From Pseudomonas inefficax (GTDB lineage: Bacteria > Pseudomonadota > Gammaproteobacteria > Pseudomonadales > Pseudomonadaceae), in contig NZ_OPYN01000123.1 in the NCBI RefSeq assembly GCF_900277125.1, forward strand, positions 55,908 through 119,907: a stretch of DNA of 64,000 nucleotides. The letters are read 5' to 3'. Below, piece by piece: positions 35,244-44,672 of the stretch; the stretch's first letter is position 1, and each line of letters starts with the position of its first letter. A program made the translations under genes and the position numbers. The notes beneath the pieces are model-generated. The model saw nothing but the letters and a program-made list of their open reading frames with translations. It was not told where the DNA came from and ran no database searches.

Positions 35244-36093
35244 AGCCCTCGATCACCAGCACCAGCACCGCGGCCCAGATCGGCAGGTAGGTCAGCCACT
35301 GATCCGGGCCGATGGTTTCGCCAAGCAGCAGCGCCACGCCCACCAGCAGCACCGGCTCGACGTAGCTGAGCAGGCCGAACAGGCTGAACGGCAGCAGGCG
35401 GCTGGCAAGCACGTAGGCAATCAAGGCCGAGGCGCTGATCGCCCCCAGGATCGGGATCAACGCATACAGCCCGGGGTGTGCCTGCAGGTCGGCAGGAGCG
35501 AGTGGGCCCTGGATCACGAAGTACAACGCCCAGGGCAACAGCAGGCACATGTCGCACCACAGGCCGCCCAGGTGGTCGGTGCGGCAGCGCTTGCGCAACA
35601 CGAAATAGATCGGGTAGCCGATCGTTACCAACAGGGTCTCCCAGGCGAAACTGCCATTCTGGTACAGCTCGTGGCCTACGCCCAGCGCGGCGCAGGCCAC
35701 GGCCACCTTCTGCAGGCGTGACAGGCGCTCGCCATACACCAGCCGGCCGGTCAGGACCATGGCCAGCGGCAGCAGGAAGTAACCCATCGACACCTCCAGG
35801 CTGCGCCCGTGCAGGGGCGCCCAGAGAAACAGCCACAGCTGCACGCCCATCAGCCACGATGTGCCGAGCATGCCCAGCAACAGCAGCGGCGTGCGTTTTA
35901 CCCGGGCGAGCAGTTCGCCCACCCGTTTCCAGTCTTTCGAGACAAGCATGAACAGGGTCAGGCAGGGTAGCGTCAACAGGGTGCGCCAGCCAAAGATCTC
36001 TTCGCCATCGAGTGGCGTGAGCAGAGAGGTATAGAAGTACATCACGGCGAACAGACAGGACGCCATGACCGACGAAAGAATGCCTTTTGACAC
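35206..36093 (-). CDS. RarD-like DMT-superfamily permease (EamA)
   Basis: A 295-aa protein with ten predicted helices in two EamA halves. The opening [20 protein letters not shown], the stretch [25 protein letters not shown] and the second-half [26 protein letters not shown] match the RarD subgroup of drug/metabolite transporters. The start is GTG at 36093, with GAGG 6 nt upstream. The stop TAA lies inside the last codons of the convergent terC gene. The substrate is unknown; relatives export amino acids or metabolites. Confidence 0.9.
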   Translation of the reverse strand: MSKGILSSVMASCLFAVMYFYTSLLTPLDGEEIFGWRTLLTLPCLTLFMLVSKDWKRVGELLARVKRTPLLLLGMLGTSWLMGVQLWLFLWAPLHGRSLEVSMGYFLLPLAMVLTGRLVYGERLSRLQKVAVACAALGVGHELYQNGSFAWETLLVTIGYPIYFVLRKRCRTDHLGGLWCDMCLLLPWALYFVIQGPLAPADLQAHPGLYALIPILGAISASALIAYVLASRLLPFSLFGLLSYVEPVLLVGVALLLGETIGPDQWLTYLPIWAAVLVLVIEGFKHLLRQRRRSV

Positions 36094-36125
36094 GAATGCC
36101 TCGAATAGGAAATTGAGCGGGTGGA

Positions 36126-37712
36126 TCAGCCGCGCATGATCTCAGGGGGCGCGGCTTGCGGCAACCGCGACGCAGCCGGGCGCGCCGCCAGTGCTTCGAG
36201 AAACTGGGCAGCCGGCATTGGCCTGGCGAACAGGTAGCCCTGCTGGAAGTCCACCTCGTGACGGGCCAGGTAGTCGCGCTGGGCTTCTGTTTCCACGCCC
36301 TCGGCAACGATGCCCAGGCCCAGCTTGGCCGACAGCTCGATGATGGTCTCGAGGATGTGCAGCGACAGTGCGTCACCACCGATCATGGCAACGAAGCTCT
36401 GGTCGATCTTCAGGTAATCGACCTTGAACTGGCGCAGGTAGTTGAGGCTTGACTGGCCGGTGCCGAAGTCGTCCAGGGCGATCTTCACACCCATGGCGTC
36501 GAGCTTCTCGAACAGTTCCAGAGTCACCGGCGTGGCTTCGATCAGCTTGCGCTCGGTCAGCTCCAGGGTCAGCACCACCCGGCCTGGCGGGAAGTGCTGG
36601 AGAAAGGTGCGGCAGTCGTCCAGCAGGCTGAAGTCGCGACAGTGGTCGGCAGTGATGTTGATGCCGATATGGAAACCGTCCTCCAGCAGCCCGGCATAGG
36701 GTGCCAGGTTCTGGGCAGTGTGCATCATCAGCGCACGGGTCATGGCAACGATCTGCCCGCTGTGTTCGGCGTAGGGGATGAACAGGTCGGGGCGTACCAG
36801 GCCTTCGCGCGGGTGGTTCCAGCGCATCAGCACTTCGGCGCCGGCCCAGCGGTAATCGCCCTTGCGCACCACCGGCTGGAAGTACGGCAGGAACTCGTCG
36901 GCCTCCAGCGCCCGGCGCAGTTCGGCACGCGGCGAGTTGGCGCGGCGAACCTGCCAGCGGCACACCAGGGCGGCTACCGCGCCCAGTACCAGCAGCAACG
37001 CGAACAGGGCGGGGTAGTGGCTGCGCCACAGCTGGCCCTGCCTGTCGGCGCCATAGCCGCCCTGCACGCTGAATGGGTAACGGGTCGAGCCCAGCAGTAC
37101 ATTTGCGCTGGCCGCGGCCGGCGGCAAGCCCTTGTGCACGATGCCATCCTTGCCCAGCCAGGCATCGCCCACGCGGATGTGCAGGTCTTCATCGGGGCCG
37201 ATCAGGCGCAGCGCCGTCAGCAGGTGGTCGCCATCCACCGTACTGATTGCGCCGCGGTCGCCGTCGCTGGCTCGATACACCAGCAGCGGGTGGCCGGGGG
37301 TGACCGAGTTGCCGTCCATCAGCCACAGCTTGCCGTCAATGTAGTCGCCGGGGTTGACCGGCTCGTCGAACGCGCCGAACAGCGAGGTGCAATAAAGGGC
37401 GTTGTGCCGGAACAGGTTGGTCGAGCGTACGAAGGCGTTGCGCGTGACCTGGGCGCGCAGCATGAGCTGGGCCTCGTCGCACGGGCTGTCGGCAAGCGGC
37501 AGCAGGGCATTGGCAGCGCTGGACAGGTTGTCGAGAATGCGCTCGACATGCTCCACCACCTGGCGGGCGGTGGCCTGGCTGCTGGCCTGCATTTCGCGCT
37601 CGATCTGCCAATTCATCACGGCCAGGCCGCACGCCACCGGCAGCACGCCGACGACCCAAGGCAACAGGGTGCGCCAGCTGAGGCGAGCGCGGCGTTTTAC
37701 GGAAAGGGGCAT
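36126..37712 (-). CDS. c-di-GMP phosphodiesterase with CSS-motif sensor and EAL domain
   Basis: A 528-aa membrane phosphodiesterase, started at ATG 37712 because a helix (LLPWVVGVLPVACGLAVM) follows at once; an upstream TTG at 37772 adds only polar residues. The periplasmic CSS domain (about 40-220) holds the paired cysteines DSPCDE and ALYCTS, whose redox state controls related E. coli enzymes. A second helix lies near 225-245. The EAL domain has EVLMRWNHP (Val replaces Ala of EAL), NITADHCRD, ELTERKL, LDDFGTGQSSL and YLKID, all consistent with activity. It lies 33 nt past the RarD-like gene start on the same strand. A homologous sensor without an EAL domain is at 39125. Confidence 0.9.
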   Translation of the reverse strand: MPLSVKRRARLSWRTLLPWVVGVLPVACGLAVMNWQIEREMQASSQATARQVVEHVERILDNLSSAANALLPLADSPCDEAQLMLRAQVTRNAFVRSTNLFRHNALYCTSLFGAFDEPVNPGDYIDGKLWLMDGNSVTPGHPLLVYRASDGDRGAISTVDGDHLLTALRLIGPDEDLHIRVGDAWLGKDGIVHKGLPPAAASANVLLGSTRYPFSVQGGYGADRQGQLWRSHYPALFALLLVLGAVAALVCRWQVRRANSPRAELRRALEADEFLPYFQPVVRKGDYRWAGAEVLMRWNHPREGLVRPDLFIPYAEHSGQIVAMTRALMMHTAQNLAPYAGLLEDGFHIGINITADHCRDFSLLDDCRTFLQHFPPGRVVLTLELTERKLIEATPVTLELFEKLDAMGVKIALDDFGTGQSSLNYLRQFKVDYLKIDQSFVAMIGGDALSLHILETIIELSAKLGLGIVAEGVETEAQRDYLARHEVDFQQGYLFARPMPAAQFLEALAARPAASRLPQAAPPEIMRG

Positions 37713-38010
37713 GCTGACCTGATCTGTAGGAGGATTACGAGAGGATAGCCGCTTGTCGGAACCCGTGAGCAACTAAAGCGCGACAAACCATTTTACGCAA
37801 TGTAGAATCGATTTACGAATACAACAATAAGGTCCTTCGATACCGGAGGATCAAGCCCGCCGAGAATGGGTCCATATGACATACCATGGGTTCAAGCTGT
37901 TAATAGGTGATTTCCTCGCCCGCAGCGTGCGGGGTATCCCTTGCTCACCGCCGTTTCCGTGCCACATCCCGCGCAATCAATAATTTTTCGCTGCAGATGA
38001 GGACACGAAC
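37713..38010. other. Divergent regulatory region between EAL gene and hpd
   Basis: This 298-nt gap is AT-richer than its surroundings. A direct repeat of TTTACG (at about 37793 and 37810) and the imperfect dyad TGTAGA-N5-TTTACG resemble a TyrR/PhhR box (TGTAAA-N6-TTTACA) with one base less in the spacer. PhhR is known to act on aromatic amino-acid genes in P. putida. No secure -10/-35 or gene is visible. Confidence 0.35.
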
Positions 38011-39087
38011 ATGGCTGATATATTCGACAATCCAATGGGCCTGATGGGCTTCGAGTTCATCGAACTGGCTTCGCCTACCCCTGGCGTACTCGAGCCGGTA
38101 TTCCAGATGCTGGGCTTCACCAAGGTGGCTACCCACCGTTCCAAGGATGTGCACCTGTATCGGCAGGGTGACATCAACCTGATCCTGAACAACGAACCCA
38201 AGAGCATCGCCTCCTACTTCGCCGCCGAACACGGCCCGTCGGTATGCGGCATGGCGTTCCGCGTGCGCAACGCCCATGAGGCCTATGCCCGCGCCCTGGA
38301 ACTGGGCGCCCAGCCGGTGGAAATCGAGACCGGCCCGATGGAGCTGCGCCTGCCGGCGATCAAAGGCATCGGCGGTGCGCCGCTGTACCTGATCGACCGT
38401 TTCGAGGAAGGCAGCTCGATCTACGATATCGACTTCAAGTTCATCGAGGGTGTGGACCGCAACCCGGTGGGTGCCGGCCTGAAGATTATCGACCACCTTA
38501 CCCACAACGTCTATCGCGGGCGCATGTCGTACTGGGCCGGCTTCTACGAGAAACTGTTCAACTTCCGTGAAATCCGCTATTTCGATATCAAAGGTGAGTA
38601 CACCGGCCTGACTTCGCGCGCCATGACCGCACCGGATGGCATGATCCGCATTCCGCTGAACGAAGAATCGTCCAAGGGCTCAGGGCAGATCGAAGAGTTC
38701 CTGATGCAGTTCAACGGTGAAGGCATCCAGCATGTCGCCTTCCTGACCGATGACCTGCTCAAGACCTGGGACGCCCTCAAGGGCTTCGGCATGCGCTTCA
38801 TGACTGCACCGCCGCAAACCTACTACGAAATGCTCGAAGAGCGCCTGCCAGGTCACGGCGAGCCGGTAGACCAGTTGCAGGCACGTGGCATCCTCCTCGA
38901 TGGCGCCTCCCAGTCTGACGACAAGCGCCTGCTGCTGCAGATCTTCTCCGAGACCCTGCTCGGCCCGGTGTTCTTCGAGTTCATCCAGCGCAAGGGTGAT
39001 GACGGCTTTGGCGAGGGCAACTTCAAGGCCCTGTTCGAGTCCATCGAGCGCGACCAGGTACGCCGTGGTGTGCTGAGCACCGACTGA
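38011..39087 (+). CDS. hpd: 4-hydroxyphenylpyruvate dioxygenase
   Basis: Converts 4-hydroxyphenylpyruvate to homogentisate in phenylalanine/tyrosine breakdown and in pyomelanin formation. At 358 aa it has the length of the bacterial enzyme. The iron ligands are His162 (IDHLTHN), His241 (GIQHVAF) and Glu323 (FFEFIQRKG), one residue later than in the P. fluorescens enzyme (161, 240, 322). The C-terminal [18 protein letters not shown] closes the active site. TGAGGA at about 37997-38002 precedes the ATG. It is transcribed alone, and a hairpin follows the stop. The homogentisate pathway genes are not in the window. Confidence 0.97.
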   Translation: MADIFDNPMGLMGFEFIELASPTPGVLEPVFQMLGFTKVATHRSKDVHLYRQGDINLILNNEPKSIASYFAAEHGPSVCGMAFRVRNAHEAYARALELGAQPVEIETGPMELRLPAIKGIGGAPLYLIDRFEEGSSIYDIDFKFIEGVDRNPVGAGLKIIDHLTHNVYRGRMSYWAGFYEKLFNFREIRYFDIKGEYTGLTSRAMTAPDGMIRIPLNEESSKGSGQIEEFLMQFNGEGIQHVAFLTDDLLKTWDALKGFGMRFMTAPPQTYYEMLEERLPGHGEPVDQLQARGILLDGASQSDDKRLLLQIFSETLLGPVFFEFIQRKGDDGFGEGNFKALFESIERDQVRRGVLSTD

Positions 39088-39095
39088 ACCAAGGG

Positions 39096-39124
39096 TACCG
39101 CCGTCACGCTCGATGGCGGCGGTA
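39096..39124. terminator. Bidirectional hairpin between hpd and CSS-domain gene
   Basis: TACCGCC (39096-39102) pairs with GGCGGTA (39118-39124), and flanking AAGGGT / ACCCTT can extend the stem. It is 8 nt after the hpd stop and abuts the stop of the convergent gene, so it can end both transcripts. The tails (CTTCTTCTT) are only moderately T-rich. Confidence 0.55.
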
Positions 39125-39910
39125 TCAACCCTTCTTCTTGCGCGAACTGGTCAGGCCCAGGTACATGATGACCATGCTAGCCACCCCGACCAGTACCAGC
39201 GAAGGCAGTACTTGGTGCAGGGAGACGCGAAACTCCTGGGCGGCGTACCCTCTGGGGTAGCCACCGATCACCACGTAGCCATACTTCTCGGATACCGTTT
39301 GCTCGGTGAATTCGACCTGGGAGGGGCGTTGTGCATCGCGGCTGTCTCCCTCGCTCCAGATATACAGGTCGTTGAATTCCAGCAGCAATGTCAGGCCGTC
39401 CTGGAAGGCACGCAGTTCGTCACGCAACTGCCGACCGTACGCTGTTGCGATTATCCCGGGGTCGCTGTTTGGTTTCTGGATCTTTATGATCGCCGCGTTA
39501 GGCGACGACGGTGCGTCGAACGCCAGTTGCGTCTGCCGTCCGGACAGGGAAAAAGCCGAGATATATGCCAAAGGGTCCATATCCGTCGCACAATACGCTT
39601 GTTGGTTGCGGGTGAGTATCAATGAGCGAAGATGCGGGTTATTGGCAACTCTTTGCTCCAGGATGTCGAGCACTTCGTCACATGGCTTGCCTGCCAATGG
39701 CAGGATCGAGTCCAGATCGGCTTCCATGCGGCCCAGTGCCTGATCGATGCTGAAAACAGCCTCTTGAACGGAAACCTTGGCATTTTCCTCAAGTTTTCTG
39801 TCCAGCTGATAGTCCATCATCAGTAACCCGGATAGCACCGGTATTGCGCCGATGGACAATATCAAAAGTAATTTTCGCCAGTTGATGCCGACACTCGGTA
39901 TTGCTGCCAT
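39125..39910 (-). CDS. Stand-alone CSS-motif periplasmic sensor protein (no EAL domain)
   Basis: A 261-aa protein with an N-terminal helix (LLLILSIGAIPVLSGLLMM), a periplasmic domain with GKPCDEVLD and QAYCATD, a second helix (VLPSLVLVGVASMVIMYLGL) and a short basic tail SSRKKKG. It is clearly homologous to the sensor part of the EAL protein at 36126-37712 (compare ILPLAGKPCDE with LLPLADSPCDE and LTRNQQAYC with LFRHNALYC), but it stops where the HAMP or EAL part should begin. The end looks natural, not frameshifted: the stop follows the helix and positive tail, and a terminator hairpin comes next. It may act as a regulatory partner of a full-length CSS protein. Confidence 0.82.
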   Translation of the reverse strand: MAAIPSVGINWRKLLLILSIGAIPVLSGLLMMDYQLDRKLEENAKVSVQEAVFSIDQALGRMEADLDSILPLAGKPCDEVLDILEQRVANNPHLRSLILTRNQQAYCATDMDPLAYISAFSLSGRQTQLAFDAPSSPNAAIIKIQKPNSDPGIIATAYGRQLRDELRAFQDGLTLLLEFNDLYIWSEGDSRDAQRPSQVEFTEQTVSEKYGYVVIGGYPRGYAAQEFRVSLHQVLPSLVLVGVASMVIMYLGLTSSRKKKG

Positions 39911-40036
39911 AGGACCGCCGCTCCGTTGAACCTTGCTGTTCGGGTTGAACAGGTCAGCGCTGATCCTATGTACTTGATGAAGCTTCGGCTGTAGGCCAAA
40001 AGTGTTGCGGTTTTACAGAAAAGCAGAAGCAGGTTG

Positions 40037-40729
40037 TCAGCCTTCCTTCAGTCGATCGAGCACTTTTTTGGCCAGCAGGGCCGTGGAAGCCGGGTTCTGC
40101 CCGGTGATCAGCCGATCATCGGCCACCACGAACGGCTGCCAGGGGTCATCATGCTTGCTGTAGGTACCGCCGCGGGCGCGCAGCTCATTTTCGGTCAGGA
40201 AGGGGACCACCTTGTCCAACTCGGCTAACTTCTCCTCGGTATTGGAGAAGCCGGTCACCTGACGGCCCTTGAGCAACAGGCTGTTGTCGCTGAGCTTGAT
40301 GTTCAGCAGGCCGACAACGCCATGGCAGACCGCTGCGACTATGCCCTTGTGCTCGTAGATCCGACGGGCCAGCTCTTGCAGCGGCTGGTTGTCGGGAAAG
40401 TCATACATTACGCCGTGCCCACCGGTGTAGTAGATGACGCTGTACTCTTCTGCCTTCGCCTTCACCTGGCCAGGGCTCGAGGTGTTGCCCAGGCGGGCCA
40501 TGAAGCGCTTGTCGTCATACCACTGCCAATCCAGGTCGGGGGCCATCTGCAGGCTATGCGGGTCGACAGGCACGTAGCCACCCAGCGGGCTGACGTAATC
40601 GACCGAGTGACCGGCTTTTTCGACTTGTTCGACAAAGTGCACGGCTTCCCCCAGCCACAACCCGGTCGCCCGCTTGAGGGACGGATACTTGGCTGTGTTG
40701 GTCAGCACCACCAGCATTTTCTTGCTCAT
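40037..40729 (-). CDS. DJ-1/PfpI-superfamily protein (HchA-like)
   Basis: A 230-aa class I glutamine amidotransferase-like protein. The nucleophile elbow AAVCHG places Cys135, with the acidic partner Glu28 in LGEAV and the preceding GGHGVMYD motif. Together these resemble the YDR533C/HchA-type chaperone-glyoxalase group, in which Cys, His and Glu/Asp act on methylglyoxal. GGGAG stands 7 nt before ATG 40729; a GTG two codons earlier is less well placed. No partner gene is adjacent; the hybrid kinase gene is divergent. Whether it is a glyoxalase or another hydratase cannot be said. Confidence 0.87.
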   Translation of the reverse strand: MSKKMLVVLTNTAKYPSLKRATGLWLGEAVHFVEQVEKAGHSVDYVSPLGGYVPVDPHSLQMAPDLDWQWYDDKRFMARLGNTSSPGQVKAKAEEYSVIYYTGGHGVMYDFPDNQPLQELARRIYEHKGIVAAVCHGVVGLLNIKLSDNSLLLKGRQVTGFSNTEEKLAELDKVVPFLTENELRARGGTYSKHDDPWQPFVVADDRLITGQNPASTALLAKKVLDRLKEG

Positions 40730-40903
40730 GACCACGCTCCCGTCGGCAACCTGAATGGGCCGTTGCTCCCTGGCCCGAGGGAAAACCTAATGAGCATAGC
40801 TCTCAGGTGCCAGTACGCCATATTGCGTGGCGTGTGTTGTGCTAACGTGAATCACATCCACGGGGCGCCCGTACTTTCCCTGAACCATGCTGGAGTCACG
40901 ATA

Positions 40904-42970
40904 GTGGTCGCAAATGGTACGCCGCCCGAGCCTGCGTCGAAGATCATCCTGCAGCCGCCTGTGCCGGCACCCGTCGACCTCATGGGCGAACGGATTGTTC
41001 GGTTCGATTGGGGCAGCACATCGCTCGGGCCGCTGCCGCGCTGGTCGGCCTCGCTGCGCATTGCCGTCGACGTGATGCACTTGTCACCGTTACCGTGCGC
41101 CGTGGTCTGGGGGCCAGACCTGTGCGTGGTCCACAATGAAGGCTACCGGGCATTGCGGCCGGTTGCCCCGGACGCATTGGGCATGGCCTTCGATGCGCTG
41201 TGGAGCGATGTATGGCCGGCGATGGGCCCCTGGGTTTTCAAGGCGCTCGATGGGCACTCCAGCTTTGTCGAGGACCCACCACTGCGTATTGTCAGCGGCG
41301 AGGGCGGGGAGCCGTTGTGGTGTGCGTTCGGCTTCACACCGTTGCACGATGAGTTGGGCAACGTGGCAGGGTTTCTGCACGCGGTGATCGAGACCACGGC
41401 CAGCGTCGAGGCGCACCGCCACTGGCGTGAGCAGGCGCAAGGCTTCGAGCGGCAGGTCGAGCGACACCAGGTAGAGCGCGAGCAGTTCTGGCAGTTGTCG
41501 CGTGATGCGATGATCACGGTTACACCCGAGCTGAAGGTGCATGCCGCCAACCCCGCCTTGTACCGTACTCTGGGTTGGGCCGAGGAGCAGATACGGGGCA
41601 TACCGGTGCTGGACTTGGTACATCCGGCGGATCGCGCCGAGGTTCAGGTGGCAATTTCCGGGTGCCTGCAATACCGCAATGCCGAGCAGATAGAGACGCG
41701 CCTGCGCCACCTCGATGGCCATTACCACTGTTTTCGCTGGAGTGCACGGTTCGATGGCAGCCTGCTGACTGCCGTAGGCCGGGACATTACCGAGGAACGT
41801 GAGGAGGCCGCTCGTCAATCCGAAGCCCTGATGCGCAACAACGAACGCCTGGAGTTGGTTGGCCAGTTGGCCGGGGGCATTGGGCATGAGCTGAACAACT
41901 TGTTGTCCGGCATCGGCGGCAGCCTCGAGTTGCTGCAACGGCGCCTGCAGGAAGGCCGGCTGGAGCGGGTAGAGGCCTATGTCGAGGTGGCGCATGATTC
42001 GGTGCAGCGTGCCATGGAGCTGACCCATCGCTTGCTGGCGTTTTCACGTCATCAACCATTGGCGCCCAGGCCGCTGGACTTCAACCGGCAATTGCGCCTG
42101 AGCGAACCACTGCTGCGGAGCACGCTGGGCGCGGAGATGCGTTTGCACTGGCAGCTGGATGTAACGCCGTGGGCGGTAAACCTTGATGTTTGCCAGCTTG
42201 AAAATGCCTTGATCAATCTTTGCGCCAATGCCCGCGAAGCGTGCCTGGAACGCGGTAATGTCACGCTGCGCAGCTTCAACCAGCGGCTGACGACATGGTT
42301 CCCGGATGAGGGTGGCCTGCCGCCAGGCGATTACGTTGCCTTGCATGTGGAGGATGATGGCCATGGCATGTCGCCGGTGGACATTGCCAGGGCCTTCGAA
42401 CCGTTCTTCACCACCAAGCCGATCGGGCATGGCTCAGGCCTTGGCTTGTCGATGGTGTATGGTTTTGTCGGCCAGTCGGGGGGCTACGCCTGGATCGAGT
42501 CGGCGCCGAACCAGGGCACCAAGGTCTGCATGCTTTTTCCACGGTGCCTTGATTCGGTACCTGAGGCGCCCGCGGTGGTGCAGCGCTCGCAGCGCATGGC
42601 CGGCGGGCAGCGCCTGTTGCTGGTGGATGACGAACTCGGTTTGCGCGCGGTAATGCGCGAATACCTGACCGAGCGTGGTTTCGAGGTCATTGATGTGGGC
42701 GACGCCAATAGTGCACTGGAGCGCTTCCACCATGACGGCCCGTACGACCTGGTGGTCACCGATGTCGGCTTGCCGGGTGGTTTCAGTGGCCGTCAGGTGG
42801 CCAAGGTCATGCGCATGCAGTGGCCGCTGCAGAAGATCCTGTTCATCACCGGTTATGCGGGCCAGCCGATCGATGCGCAGCTGCTCGAACAGCCGGGCAC
42901 GGCATTGATGAACAAGCCGTTCCCGCTGGCGGACCTTTTTGATGAGGCGCTACGTTTGCTCGAGGGGTGA
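40904..42970 (+). CDS. Hybrid sensor histidine kinase (PAS, HisKA, HATPase, receiver)
   Basis: A soluble hybrid kinase. The start is uncertain: GTG 40904 has GGAG 8 nt upstream and gives 688 aa, while ATG 40790 has GAGGGA 7 nt upstream but adds residues with atypical codons. From the N terminus there is a GAF/PAS-like region beginning with FDWGSTSLGPLPRW (a phrase typical of PAS-4-type kinases), a PAS domain near 200-310, the H box GIGHELNNLLSGIGG, N box NALINLCANARE, G boxes VEDDGHGM and GSGLGLSMVYGF, and a C-terminal receiver (LLVDDELGLR, VVTDVGLPGG, MNKPFP). No membrane segments. Its stop is 6 nt from that of a related kinase on the other strand. Confidence 0.87.
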   Translation: MVANGTPPEPASKIILQPPVPAPVDLMGERIVRFDWGSTSLGPLPRWSASLRIAVDVMHLSPLPCAVVWGPDLCVVHNEGYRALRPVAPDALGMAFDALWSDVWPAMGPWVFKALDGHSSFVEDPPLRIVSGEGGEPLWCAFGFTPLHDELGNVAGFLHAVIETTASVEAHRHWREQAQGFERQVERHQVEREQFWQLSRDAMITVTPELKVHAANPALYRTLGWAEEQIRGIPVLDLVHPADRAEVQVAISGCLQYRNAEQIETRLRHLDGHYHCFRWSARFDGSLLTAVGRDITEEREEAARQSEALMRNNERLELVGQLAGGIGHELNNLLSGIGGSLELLQRRLQEGRLERVEAYVEVAHDSVQRAMELTHRLLAFSRHQPLAPRPLDFNRQLRLSEPLLRSTLGAEMRLHWQLDVTPWAVNLDVCQLENALINLCANAREACLERGNVTLRSFNQRLTTWFPDEGGLPPGDYVALHVEDDGHGMSPVDIARAFEPFFTTKPIGHGSGLGLSMVYGFVGQSGGYAWIESAPNQGTKVCMLFPRCLDSVPEAPAVVQRSQRMAGGQRLLLVDDELGLRAVMREYLTERGFEVIDVGDANSALERFHHDGPYDLVVTDVGLPGGFSGRQVAKVMRMQWPLQKILFITGYAGQPIDAQLLEQPGTALMNKPFPLADLFDEALRLLEG

Positions 42971-42976
42971 TGTGGT

Positions 42977-44593
42977 TCAGTGCTTGCCCAGTATCTGGGT
43001 CACCTGGGCCTGCAACTGCTTCAGCTCGAAGGGCTTGCAGATCAGGTGCATCCCCGCCTCCAGGAAACCCTCGCGGGCCATGGCCGTTTCCGCATAGCCG
43101 GTAATGAACAAGACCGGCAGGCGTGGGCGCAGGCTGCGTGCAATCTCGGCCAACTGGCGGCCATTCATGCCGGGCAAACCGACATCGCTGACCAGCAGAT
43201 CCACCGGTTGGGTCGAGCGCAGTACCTTCAGGCCCTCATTGGCATCGGCGGCACTGTGGCAGGCGAAGCCATCCTCGCGCAGAGCCTGGCACAGTAAGTG
43301 GCGTACATGCGGGTCGTCCTCGACAACCAGCACGTGATGGCCCTGGTAACCTCGCACGGGCTGTACGGGTTTGACCGGTGCCTGGCCCTGGTCGACATGG
43401 CGCGGCAGGTACAAGTCCACCCGGGTCCCCTGGCCGATCTGGCTGTGCAGGGTGACGTGACCACGGGATTGCTTGCTGAAGCCATACACCATCGACAGGC
43501 CCAGGCCGATGCCCTGGCCGATCGCCTTGGTGCTGAAGAACGGCTCGAAGGCATGCTCCAGCGTGCTTTGCGCCATGCCCTGGCCGTCATCGATGATGCG
43601 CAGGCGTACATAGTCGCCAGCGCACAGGGCACCGCCGGGGAATTGCCCGGCGCCGATGTGCTGGTTACTTGCCTCGATGCGCAGTTGGCCGCCATTGGGC
43701 ATGGCTTCGCAGGCATTGAGCAGCAGGTTTTCGAGGGCTTCGTGCAACTGCTGGTCATCGGCTTCTACGGACCACAGGCCCTTGTCGATTTGCACCTGCA
43801 GGGTCACGGCCGGGGTAAGGCAAGCCGTCAGGCGCTTTGTCTGGAGCAGGTCGTGCAGGTCTATCTGCTGGCTGTGCAGCGATTGCCGAGAAGAGAAGGC
43901 CAGCAGACGGTGGGTCAGACGGGCTGCGCGTGACACGGCCTCGCGGCCCATGCGTAGCACGTTGTCCAAGCCATCGCTGCGGCCCTGGCGCAAGCGCCGG
44001 TCGATAAGCTCGAAGCTGCCGCCAATGCTGGTGAGCAGGTTGTTGAAGTCATGGGCGACCCCACCGGCCAGTTGGCCTATAGCCTCCATCTTGCGCGTCT
44101 GATGGCGGGCGAACTCGCTGCGCTGCTGCGCTTCGCCGGGAGGTGCGGCCAGGGCATCAAGGCGTTGCTGCAGGGTCTGCAACTGGTCGCGCGCCAGGTA
44201 TTGCCGGCGCCGGTTGCGCAGGGCGGACTGGGTCACGTGCAGCAGCTGGGCGGTTTCGAACGGTGCGACCAGCACGGCCAGATTGCCCACCGGGTGGTTG
44301 GTCGAGCCCTTGGCTGTTTGGTCCCCTTGTCCGAGCAGTACGATGGGCAGGTCCGACCAGCACGGTTGCTGGTCGATGAATGCCTGCAGCGATGCGCTTG
44401 GGCCCTGCTCGAACACTTGCTCGGCAATGATCGCCAGGCCCGCGCCTTCGGCCAGGCGGGCTTGCAGGTTGGCCAAGTCAACCGCGCACAGGCTTTCGAT
44501 GCCCGCGCAAGCGAGCAGGCGCGCAATATCCGCGGCTATTGGCGGGGGCGCCAGGATCAATGCACGTTCGTCCAGCGCCAACGAACTGGCCAA
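42977..44593 (-). CDS. Hybrid sensor histidine kinase with N-terminal pseudo-receiver
   Basis: A soluble kinase, taken from TTG 44593 because AGGAGA stands 6 nt before it; GTG 44626 is the alternative. The first 120 residues look like a receiver fold without a clear acidic pocket (LILAPPPIAADIARLLACAG, LPIVLLGQGD). A coiled segment, the H box GVAHDFNNLLTSIGG, N box ENLLLNACEAM, IIDDGQGM and GIGLGLSMVYGFSKQS follow, then a complete C-terminal receiver (VEDDPHVR, LVSDVGLPGMNG, ICKPFEL). It is convergent with the kinase at 40904-42970 and similar to it in the HisKA, HATPase and receiver domains, so the two probably arose from a common ancestor. No separate output regulator is adjacent. Confidence 0.87.
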   Translation of the reverse strand: MASSLALDERALILAPPPIAADIARLLACAGIESLCAVDLANLQARLAEGAGLAIIAEQVFEQGPSASLQAFIDQQPCWSDLPIVLLGQGDQTAKGSTNHPVGNLAVLVAPFETAQLLHVTQSALRNRRRQYLARDQLQTLQQRLDALAAPPGEAQQRSEFARHQTRKMEAIGQLAGGVAHDFNNLLTSIGGSFELIDRRLRQGRSDGLDNVLRMGREAVSRAARLTHRLLAFSSRQSLHSQQIDLHDLLQTKRLTACLTPAVTLQVQIDKGLWSVEADDQQLHEALENLLLNACEAMPNGGQLRIEASNQHIGAGQFPGGALCAGDYVRLRIIDDGQGMAQSTLEHAFEPFFSTKAIGQGIGLGLSMVYGFSKQSRGHVTLHSQIGQGTRVDLYLPRHVDQGQAPVKPVQPVRGYQGHHVLVVEDDPHVRHLLCQALREDGFACHSAADANEGLKVLRSTQPVDLLVSDVGLPGMNGRQLAEIARSLRPRLPVLFITGYAETAMAREGFLEAGMHLICKPFELKQLQAQVTQILGKH

Positions 44594-44672
44594 AACGACT
44601 CTCCTGTAGGGTAGCCCGATATCCACTGGACCTCGGGCATAGCCCCAGGGTTCAACAATTTTCGGACATTGC

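Noticed and set aside
37790..37830. PhhR/TyrR box in the hpd promoter
   Set aside because: Half-sites are imperfect and the spacer is one base short, so it is mentioned only as a possibility in the intergenic entry.
39125..39910. Pseudogene of a CSS-EAL phosphodiesterase
   Set aside because: The frame ends after a second helix and a basic tail, followed by a terminator and then hpd, and no EAL remnant is present. It looks like an intact short protein.
40322..40903. N-terminal extension of the hybrid kinase through the DJ-1 gene
   Set aside because: The extension is antisense to the DJ-1/PfpI gene and has no domain. Starts with a ribosome binding site occur at 40790 and 40904.
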